NCBI GenBank assembly: GCA_964626625.1
Contig: CAZVFV010000023.1
Span: 1-11,409 of the forward strand
Direction of reading: 5' to 3'
DNA from: CAYZPE01 sp964626625
GTDB taxonomy: Bacteria; Patescibacteriota; Minisyncoccia; Phycocordibacterales; CAYZPE01
DNA length: 11,409 nucleotides
Both the position numbers and the translations under genes were made by a program. Under the pieces are notes generated by a model. The model was not told the DNA's origin. It saw only the letters and a program-made list of their open reading frames with translations, and did not search any database. Positions 1 to 4,099 of the stretch are shown one piece after another (positions within the stretch are counted from its first letter, which is position 1; every line of letters starts with the position of its first letter).

Positions 1-48
1 TATGTTTCAGGGTTCATATTAGAGAAAAGATTACTTAGTACACATTAT

Positions 49-79
49 ACCTATATTTTTAGCAAAAATATAGGTTTTT
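49..79 (+). terminator. Rho-independent terminator of an upstream, off-window gene
   Basis: A perfect 12-bp AT-rich stem (49-60 with 64-75) closes a 3-nt loop (AGC) and is followed directly by TTTT. It reads as a plus-strand terminator. No coding region in this window lies upstream, so it probably ends a gene to the left of the window. Confidence 0.6.
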
Positions 80-183
80 GAGATGGTGGAATTTGGTCAA
101 AGCTTGAATATTTATAAGTACACAAATATTGACATTTTGGGTCAAATTTGTTACGTTTTATATATCACCAACGGAAAAGTTAA

Positions 184-220
184 CCCTGTAAGGTTTCGTC
201 CTTACAGGGCCTTTTCTTTT
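184..220. terminator. Hairpin terminator at the 3' end of the NYN gene
   Basis: CCCTGTAAGG (184-193), a TTTCGT loop and CCTTACAGGG (200-209) form a perfect 10-bp stem. The plus-strand side is followed by CCTTTTCTTTTTT, a strong U-tract. The minus-strand side has a weaker T-rich stretch (TTAACTTTT). The stop codon of the minus-strand NYN gene (202-204) lies inside the stem, so the hairpin likely ends that gene and blocks read-through from the left. Confidence 0.7.
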
Positions 221-714
221 TTATACTCCAACTTATCTTTGAGATCGTTTATAAACCTTAAATAAGGTCTGCAGATCTTAACTTTCAACAAGGCAGAAAA
301 TTTATCTCTATTTGGAATTAGAATCGCTTTATTTTTATTTTGATCAATCAAGTATTTAGCTAAACAATAGAAGTCTCCATCGCCTGTGACAATTACAGCC
401 TTATCATAATTTTTATATTCAATCATTGTTTGCAAAACAAGTTCAGCATCACAATTACCTTTAGTGCTACCATCTTTATACTTTAGTGTTGGTTTAAAAA
501 TACAAATAAAACCAGAATCTTGTAGTGATTTATACAAATCATTATTTCCTTCAACAAAACCTATAAATAAAAAAGCCTTAGTTACGTTATATTTATCTTT
601 CAAATAAATTCGAAACCTACCCCAGTCAATTTTCCAACCAAGTTCTCGAATACTTAAATTTAAATTCTGACTATCTATAAAGGCAAAATTATTTTCTTTA
701 ACAACCTTTTTCAT
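202..714 (-). CDS. NYN/PIN-like domain protein (LabA/DUF88-type putative RNase)
   Basis: This 170-residue protein has the layout of the NYN branch of PIN-like nucleases, small metal-dependent RNases. Visible acidic positions are D14 in AFIDSQNL at the end of the first strand, D89 in KGNCDAELVLQTM, and D112/D114 in VIVTGDGDFYCLAKYL, the usual metal-binding sites of the fold. The charged C-terminus (KLEYKKEKAL) ends within the downstream hairpin. There is no signal peptide or membrane segment, so it is cytosolic. The start at 714 has no Shine-Dalgarno; instead an extended -10 box sits 7 nt upstream, suggesting a leaderless mRNA. It is divergent from the pseudouridine synthase gene. The family call is firm; the RNA substrate is unknown. 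Confidence 0.85.
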   Translation of the reverse strand: MKKVVKENNFAFIDSQNLNLSIRELGWKIDWGRFRIYLKDKYNVTKAFLFIGFVEGNNDLYKSLQDSGFICIFKPTLKYKDGSTKGNCDAELVLQTMIEYKNYDKAVIVTGDGDFYCLAKYLIDQNKNKAILIPNRDKFSALLKVKICRPYLRFINDLKDKLEYKKEKAL

Positions 715-721
715 TAGTTAA

Positions 722-730
722 ATTAAACCA
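722..730 (-). promoter_or_regulatory. Extended -10 promoter of the NYN gene (leaderless)
   Basis: On the minus strand TGG-TTTAAT (TGn plus a 5/6 match to TATAAT) ends 7 nt before the ATG at 714. Transcription would start at or beside the start codon, which fits the absence of a ribosome-binding site. No good -35 is visible. Confidence 0.4.
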
Positions 731-758
731 CATTTTTAGTTTTTTGAGTTTATTTATA

Positions 759-808
759 TAGACATTATTCCTGCATGCATAGTCTAATATTTTAGTATAT
801 GCAATACT
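759..808 (+). promoter_or_regulatory. Promoter region of the pseudouridine synthase gene
   Basis: Two readings are possible. TAGACA (759-764), 18 nt, TCTAAT (783-788) would give a leader of about 20 nt with no Shine-Dalgarno. Alternatively the extended -10 TGC-AATACT (800-808) ends 6 nt before the ATG at 815 and would give a leaderless mRNA, as at several other genes here. Confidence 0.4.
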
Positions 809-814
809 ACTTCG

Positions 815-1498
815 ATGAGAATTCAAAAGTATTTATCTCTCGAGGGCATAGCTTCTCGCCGCGAAGCTGAAAAGCTTATTAAGGACGGCTTAGTAAGCCT
901 TAACGGTAAGGTTGTTACTATGATGGGTGTTCAAATTGATCCATCAAAAGATAAAGTTACCGTTCGCGGGGATATATCACAAAAAAAGACAACTATTATC
1001 ATATACAAACCAAGAGGAGTTGTGTCTTCTCGAATCAAAAGAGAGGGAAAAACTATATACGACATCCTTCCTCAATTCGAAGATCTAGATATCATTGGCC
1101 GACTAGACAAAGAATCCGAAGGATTACTTATGCTCTCTGATGACGGTGTAATTGCAAAAGCTGTAACAGGAGATGCTCACAAAACAGAGAAAGAATATAT
1201 TGTATCTGTTCAAGGCGAAATTATCCCCGCAAAACTCAGAAAGCTTGAAAAAGGTGTAGTACTAGAAGACGGACCGACTCTTCCCTGTAGTATCACTAAC
1301 ATAAGTAAACGCACTTTCAATATCGTAATACATGAAGGTCGTAAACATCAAATCCGAAGAATGTGTGAACGTATAAATCTAACCGTAACAGGACTCAAGC
1401 GAATACGTATTGGACCTATTGTACTCGGACAACTTGTATCTGGAGAATTCAGAAAACTGAGCGTGCAAGAAACTACTTCACTCAAATCTCCTCGGTAA
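815..1498 (+). CDS. RsuA/RluB/RluE/RluF-family pseudouridine synthase
   Basis: This enzyme converts specific uridines to pseudouridine, most likely in rRNA. An S4 RNA-binding domain covers about residues 1-48 (MRIQKYLSLEGIASRREAEK). The catalytic domain follows: YKPRGVVSS (64-72), the catalytic-aspartate motif GRLDKESEGLL with D98, and HEGRKHQIRRM (173-183) typical of the RsuA/RluB subgroup. At 227 residues it is a normal family length and complete. No Shine-Dalgarno precedes the ATG. The next gene on this strand is 1.3 kb away, so it looks monocistronic, with the hairpin at 1658-1694 as a possible terminator. Which rRNA (16S RsuA or 23S RluB) it modifies cannot be decided from the sequence alone. 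Confidence 0.93.
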   Translation: MRIQKYLSLEGIASRREAEKLIKDGLVSLNGKVVTMMGVQIDPSKDKVTVRGDISQKKTTIIIYKPRGVVSSRIKREGKTIYDILPQFEDLDIIGRLDKESEGLLMLSDDGVIAKAVTGDAHKTEKEYIVSVQGEIIPAKLRKLEKGVVLEDGPTLPCSITNISKRTFNIVIHEGRKHQIRRMCERINLTVTGLKRIRIGPIVLGQLVSGEFRKLSVQETTSLKSPR

Positions 1499-1544
1499 CT
1501 TAACTGTGTTAATTCAGATTTGAAAATATAAGATATTTAAATTG

Positions 1545-1648
1545 GTGACCCCACGGGGAATCGAAACTTACAGTTTCAGTACCCGTGTTTGGATATTTTT
1601 ATCATTCTTTCAGAACTCAAAAATATCTCAAACAGGCTTCGATTCCCC
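1545..1648 (-). repeat. Alpha structured repeat, copy 1 (tRNA-Glu 3' end plus three-helix element)
   Basis: Positions 1545-1565 are identical to 2064-2084, the 3' 20 nt of tRNA-Glu plus one flanking base. The element is self-complementary: an 11-bp outer stem (1555-1565 with 1638-1648, T-arm-like TTCGATTCCCC); a small hairpin GAAACT-TAC-AGTTTC (1563-1577), which competes with the outer stem for 3 nt; and a long stem of TGTTTG plus GATATTTTT (1586-1600) with AAAAATATC, a bulged T, and CAAACA (1619-1634). A diverged copy at 11307-11385 keeps these helices through paired changes. No ORF is credible. It may be a noncoding RNA or a palindromic mobile element using tRNA ends. Confidence 0.75.
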
Positions 1649-1657
1649 TGGACTTAA

Positions 1658-1694
1658 AATAAAATAACCCCAGACAAGCTGGGGCAATTTTATT
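1658..1694. terminator. Bidirectional terminator, copy 1
   Basis: CCCCAG (1668-1673), loop ACAAG and CTGGGG (1679-1684) are flanked by complementary A-rich and T-rich arms, so either strand ends in a U-tract. It is identical to the hairpin at 2033-2049 that follows tRNA-Glu and is part of the 306-bp repeated unit. It could end rluB-like transcription from the left. Confidence 0.6.
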
Positions 1695-1701
1695 TGTGTC
1701 A

Positions 1702-1751
1702 CGAGTTACTAAGTATTTTGTTGCTATTTGCACAAAATACATAAGTACTCG
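1702..1751. repeat. Imperfect long hairpin between alpha and beta
   Basis: CGAGTTACTAAGTATTTTG (from 1702) is nearly complementary to ACAAAATACATAAGTACTCG (ending 1751), with a loop of about 10 nt and small bulges. It sits directly at the left edge of beta copy 1, where beta copy 2 has two different hairpins. Confidence 0.5.
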
Positions 1752-1853
1752 CGACCCCGCCTCGCCGTCTCTCGATAAACTCGAGACATGCTCCGGCTTC
1801 ACAAATCGCCCAGACGACAAGTAGTTGTCGTCTTAGCAAAGCTACGATTTGTG
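1749..1853 (-). repeat. Beta structured repeat, copy 1
   Basis: This shares with 2207-2314 a conserved block TCGCGACCCCGCCTC, a GTCTC/GAGAC hairpin (1767-1787), and CATG-TCCGGCT. It then forms a branched structure: outer stem CACAAATCG (1800-1808) with CGATTTGTG (1845-1853), hairpin AGACGACAA-GTAG-TTGTCGTCT (1812-1833) and mini-hairpin TAGC-AAA-GCTA. The last stem runs into alpha copy 2. The helices covary with copy 2. No ORF is supported; function unknown. Confidence 0.7.
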
Positions 1854-2013
1854 ACCCCACGGGGAATCGAAACTTACAGTTTCAGTACCCGTGTTTGGAT
1901 ATTTTNNNNNNNNNNNNNNNNNNNNNNNNNNNNNNNNNNNNNNNNNNNNNNNNNNNNNNNNNNNNNNNNNNNNNNNNNNNNNNNNNNNNNNNNNNNNNNN
2001 NNNNNGATTCCCC
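1851..2013 (-). repeat. Alpha structured repeat, copy 2 (interrupted by gap)
   Basis: 1851-1905 is identical to 1545-1599 and 2006-2060 is identical to 1641-1695, so this is a second alpha copy whose middle was not assembled. From copy 1 the shortest consistent missing piece is 41 nt (equivalent to 1600-1640), plus an unknown number of 306-bp units. It is followed by the terminator and intact tRNA-Glu. Confidence 0.7.
1906..2005. other. Assembly gap (100 N)
   Basis: Exactly 100 N, so a scaffold gap of arbitrary size. Both 55-nt flanks also occur 306 and 365 bp to the left, showing the break is caused by a tandem repeat. Confidence 0.95.
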
Positions 2014-2022
2014 TGGACTTAA

Positions 2023-2061
2023 AATAAAATAACCCCAGACAAGCTGGGGCAATTTTATTTT
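2023..2061. terminator. Terminator of tRNA-Glu, copy 2 of the hairpin
   Basis: CCCCAG (2033-2038), ACAAG, CTGGGG (2044-2049), with outer AAAATAAAAT/ATTTTATTTT arms. On the minus strand it begins a few bases after the tRNA-Glu 3' end and runs into TTATTTTATTTT, so it is placed to end the tRNA transcript. Confidence 0.75.
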
Positions 2062-2064
2062 ATG

Positions 2065-2136
2065 TGACCCCACGGGGAATCGAACCCCGATTTTAGCCTT
2101 GAAAAGGCCACGTCCTAACCGTTAGACGATGGGGCC
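2065..2136 (-). tRNA. tRNA-Glu (TTC)
   Basis: On the minus strand the gene starts GGCCCCA at 2136 and ends TGGGGTC-A at 2065 (72 nt). The acceptor stem pairs throughout with one G-T. The D arm carries GTCTAACGGTTAGGAC. The anticodon stem TGGCC/GGCTA closes loop TTTTCAA with anticodon TTC. The T arm is CGGGGTTCGATTCCCCG. CCA is not encoded, unlike tRNA-Phe in this window. It is the only intact member of an array in which its first 45 nt recur upstream and its last 20 nt recur downstream. It supplies Glu-tRNA for protein synthesis. Confidence 0.95.
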
Positions 2137-2153
2137 ATAAAGACAGATAACAC

Positions 2154-2205
2154 TTGTGCGGTTCGATTCCGAAGAATCGGTCACAACTCTTTTGCTCTGC
2201 AAAAG
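2154..2205. repeat. Hairpin pair upstream of tRNA-Glu (left part of the 234-bp unit)
   Basis: TTGTG (2154-2158) with CACAA (2182-2186) encloses CGATTC-CGAA-GAATCG (2164-2179). This is followed by a 7-bp hairpin CTTTTGC-TCT-GCAAAAG (2189-2205). The plus strand contains the T-arm-like string CGGTTCGATTCCG. Together with beta copy 2 this fills the repeat unit between tRNA-Glu 5' ends. Confidence 0.5.
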
Positions 2206-2206
2206 G

Positions 2207-2314
2207 TCGCGACCCCGCCTCACAGTCTCTCATAAATTCGAGACATGTTCCGGCTCTTGCCAGCGTACAGAAGCCAAGCAGTTGGCTTCTTATTTCACTT
2301 CGCTTCATACGCTG
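2207..2314 (-). repeat. Beta structured repeat, copy 2
   Basis: This shows the same order of elements as 1749-1853: TCGCGACCCCGCCTC (2207-2221), GTCTC/GAGAC hairpin (2225-2244), CATGTTCCGGCT, then outer stem CAGCGTA (2261-2267) with TACGCTG (2308-2314) enclosing AGAAGCCAA-GCAG-TTGGCTTCT (2269-2290). Stem sequences differ from copy 1 but remain paired, while single-stranded blocks are nearly identical. On the minus strand it lies between a tRNA-Glu 5' half and the intact tRNA-Glu. Confidence 0.7.
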
Positions 2315-2316
2315 AC

Positions 2317-2370
2317 AAGCCCCTCTTTAGCCTTGAAAAGGCCACGTCCTAACCGTTAGACGATGGGGCC
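2317..2370 (-). pseudogene. tRNA-Glu 5' half, T-armless tRNA-like copy 1
   Basis: Positions 2326-2370 repeat the first 45 nt of tRNA-Glu exactly (acceptor 5' strand, D arm, TTC anticodon arm). The T arm is missing. The next bases on the minus strand, GAGGGGCTT, can pair GGGGCT with the acceptor GGCCCC (one G-T). It may be a broken tRNA or a minimal tRNA-like RNA; canonical function is unlikely. Confidence 0.6.
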
Positions 2371-2380
2371 ATAAAGACAG

Positions 2381-2480
2381 NNNNNNNNNNNNNNNNNNNN
2401 NNNNNNNNNNNNNNNNNNNNNNNNNNNNNNNNNNNNNNNNNNNNNNNNNNNNNNNNNNNNNNNNNNNNNNNNNNNNNNNN
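2381..2480. other. Assembly gap (100 N)
   Basis: The left flank 2326-2380 equals 2092-2146 and the right flank 2481-2535 equals 2317-2371, each 55 nt. The shortest consistent fill is the 170 nt at 2147-2316 (hairpins plus beta), plus whole 234-bp units. Confidence 0.95.
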
Positions 2481-2534
2481 AAGCCCCTCTTTAGCCTTGA
2501 AAAGGCCACGTCCTAACCGTTAGACGATGGGGCC
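2481..2534 (-). pseudogene. tRNA-Glu 5' half, T-armless tRNA-like copy 2
   Basis: This is identical to 2317-2370 and is the outermost copy of the 234-bp array. Beyond its 5' end the sequence changes to AAGCTGGC with a small CTGGC-TTTCT-GCCAG hairpin. Confidence 0.6.
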
Positions 2535-2607
2535 AAGCTGGCTTTCTGCCAGAATGACTAATATCAAATTTCCAATTTCAAATGAAAAAGTAATCTGAAT
2601 ACGGAAA

Positions 2608-2635
2608 ACTATAGCATTTTTTACCAAAAAGGCAA
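2608..2635 (-). promoter_or_regulatory. Promoter reading into the tRNA-Glu array
   Basis: On the minus strand, TTGCCT (2630-2635), a 16-nt spacer and TATAGT (2608-2613) preceded by TGC form an extended -10 promoter. Start would be near 2601, about 65 nt before the first tRNA-Glu 5' half, so it could drive the whole array to the terminator at 2033-2049. Confidence 0.5.
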
Positions 2636-2701
2636 AAAATTATTCCCTTCTCTTTCTTCGAGGATAAGCAAACAATTGAATTTTATACGAACAACTAGAC
2701 C

Positions 2702-2729
2702 TTTACATACAAATAACTTGCAGTATTAT
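2702..2729 (+). promoter_or_regulatory. Promoter of the secreted orphan gene
   Basis: TTTACA (2702-2707), a 16-nt spacer and TATTAT (2724-2729), each a 5/6 match to consensus. Predicted start near 2736 gives a leader of about 44 nt that carries the Shine-Dalgarno of the next gene. Confidence 0.5.
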
Positions 2730-2779
2730 TTTAAATAGAACTGTTCCCCTCTCTACAACCTCTTTCTGAAAGGTCTGTC

Positions 2780-3235
2780 ATGAAGGCTACTCATCTTAAG
2801 TCGACTCTTTGGATACTTGTCTGTATCCTATCTGTCACAAGTGTCGTACATGTTCTTGCTGTTGGCAACGAGCAGAAACCTCTTGAATTCATCTTCGACG
2901 ACTACGCCATCAGCGTAAAGTACGGAAGTATCACTGAATTTGAAAAGACAGTCCACTACAAGGAATGCACCGACCTCACGATCTACTACAATGTAGCGCT
3001 CGGCATTGCAGAATCATGTGAACTTCGAGAAGCTGAGGTCGACAAAGACAAAAATGTTCTTGTCCTCAGTGCCAGACTCAAGCTCCCGAATGGTACCGTG
3101 ACTTTCTGCGAGTGGCCTATCGGCAAATTTGTTGATCCATTGGCGGAAAAGAAAAAGACAAAACCAAATGTCCGCCTCTACCTCGCCGATCCACCTCGCA
3201 AGATTGTACTTGTACCAAAAGGCAAAGTGAAGTGA
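2780..3235 (+). CDS. Secreted protein of unknown function
   Basis: The protein has 151 residues. Residues 1-27 form a Sec signal peptide: basic N-terminus MKATHLK, hydrophobic core LWILVCILSVTSVVHVLA, likely cleaved near VLA/VG. The mature part of about 124 residues has three cysteines (63, 80, 110), predicted beta-type strands such as NVLVLSARLKL and VRLYLADPP, and a basic end (KIVLVPKGKVK). A Shine-Dalgarno-like AAAGGT lies about 8 nt before the ATG. Its codons look more GC-rich than the flanking tRNA region. It is convergent with the 231-residue gene across a shared terminator. I do not recognise a family. Confidence 0.75.
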   Translation: MKATHLKSTLWILVCILSVTSVVHVLAVGNEQKPLEFIFDDYAISVKYGSITEFEKTVHYKECTDLTIYYNVALGIAESCELREAEVDKDKNVLVLSARLKLPNGTVTFCEWPIGKFVDPLAEKKKTKPNVRLYLADPPRKIVLVPKGKVK

Positions 3236-3254
3236 GGAAAACATCTCAACAAAA

Positions 3255-3295
3255 AAAGTCCGTAGTGTTTACCACTACGGACTTTGAATTTTTTT
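3255..3295. terminator. Bidirectional terminator between convergent genes
   Basis: AAAGTCCGTAGTG (3255-3267), loop TTTAC and CACTACGGACTTT (3273-3285) form a 13-bp perfect stem. The plus side continues GAATTTTTTT and the minus side continues TTTTTTTG. It serves the gene ending at 3235 and the minus-strand gene whose stop codon (3275-3277) lies in the stem. Confidence 0.85.
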
Positions 3296-3970
3296 GAACG
3301 CCAGATTTCTACAACCTCGCAAGAAATCTAATGACTCCTGTTCTCCTCCACAATACAAAGCAAGACTAGAGATGAGATAACACTGACCCAAAAACCTCAA
3401 TTTGATCTCATCTACCCCGAACCCCTCAAGATGACTTACGTCTGACAATTTCTCACACTCTTTTCCAAAGTCATCCCTTGAAACAAAAGAGCAAAATTTT
3501 GAGAACTGATCCCAGAGCTCATCTTCACTCAAGAGCAGATTATACTGATCCTGATAGAAGAAATTTGCCTTAGAAGCCACAAGTATCTGCAAATTGCTAA
3601 CACGCAACCAAACGCGTGTTACTGCCTGTGTCCACAAGAGCACCCCAGGATCACACCTCCCTGATAAAACAGCCTTGTTGTTAGAAATACCCTTCACAAG
3701 AGAATCCTCCCAGATCACAAAAAAATCTCCTTCTTCATAGGGACCTTTGCAAATGTCTCTTAGAATTTGTCCTGCACCCTTAATTTCAGCACAGGGCGAT
3801 GGACACAGAGTACTGCGTATGGGAACAAAAGTTATTGGATCGTTTGCACCCAACCCCGTAAGAACACTTTCTTTAACAACCACAACACCTCGCGCAGAAA
3901 AAGTATTAACGAAAGTGTCGATACGACGCAAAAAACCAGCAACCTGTTGAGTATACTCATGTATTGACAT
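3275..3970 (-). CDS. Hypothetical protein, cysteine-rich, cytosolic
   Basis: The protein has 231 residues and no signal peptide. Nine cysteines (56, 60, 74, 106, 160, 172, 197, 207, 220) include CPSPC at 56-60. The middle is rich in W, F and Y, with SKANFFYQDQYNLLLSEDE at about 133-151. A hydrophobic helix LRFLGQCYLISSLALYCGG (191-209) is short and polar enough to be buried rather than transmembrane. A strong Shine-Dalgarno (AAAGGGGGT) precedes the ATG at 3970. I see no known catalytic motif and do not assign a function. Its good ribosome site and shared terminator support a real gene. Confidence 0.7.
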   Translation of the reverse strand: MSIHEYTQQVAGFLRRIDTFVNTFSARGVVVVKESVLTGLGANDPITFVPIRSTLCPSPCAEIKGAGQILRDICKGPYEEGDFFVIWEDSLVKGISNNKAVLSGRCDPGVLLWTQAVTRVWLRVSNLQILVASKANFFYQDQYNLLLSEDELWDQFSKFCSFVSRDDFGKECEKLSDVSHLEGFGVDEIKLRFLGQCYLISSLALYCGGEQESLDFLRGCRNLAFKKIQSP

Positions 3971-4013
3971 GAGACCCCCTTTGTTAAAGAACTAGAAAAT
4001 CTAAACCCAAAAA

Positions 4014-4042
4014 ACACTACACTAAAAATATAGATTTGTCAA
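4014..4042 (-). promoter_or_regulatory. Possible promoter of the 231-residue gene
   Basis: A consensus TTGACA (4037-4042, minus strand) with a 17-nt spacer points to TAGTGT (4014-4019), a weak -10 with a 3/6 match. Confidence 0.3.
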
Positions 4043-4062
4043 AAAAAATCTGTTACGAACCC

Positions 4063-4091
4063 TTTAAAATAGGCTTATGCTAAGGTATAGT
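4063..4091 (+). promoter_or_regulatory. Promoter of tsaD (leaderless)
   Basis: TTTAAA (4063-4068), a 17-nt spacer and TATAGT (4086-4091). The -10 ends 8 nt before the ATG at 4100, so the transcript would begin at or next to the start codon. No Shine-Dalgarno is present. Confidence 0.5.
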
Positions 4092-4099
4092 ACAAATCT

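Noticed and set aside
184..209. Link between the CCTGTAAGG/CCTTACAGG terminator and the CTTACAG hairpin of alpha
   Set aside because: Only about 9 nt are shared and no other alpha block is present. It is better explained as a plain terminator.
83..265. 60-residue plus-strand ORF near the left edge
   Set aside because: It runs through the terminator hairpin and into the antisense of the NYN gene, with no ribosome site and no recognisable protein features.
1545..1648. Integron attC site
   Set aside because: The palindrome lacks the GTTRRRY/RYYYAAC core pair, and no integrase or cassette ORFs are near.
1617..2509. Several ORFs of 60-79 residues across the tRNA-Glu repeat region
   Set aside because: They translate tRNA, hairpin repeats or N gaps (long X runs). 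The structured-element explanation covers the sequence better.
1545..2535. CRISPR array
   Set aside because: Repeat units are 234 and 306 bp with identical interiors, not short repeats with unique spacers. The 55-nt identical flanks are an assembly effect.
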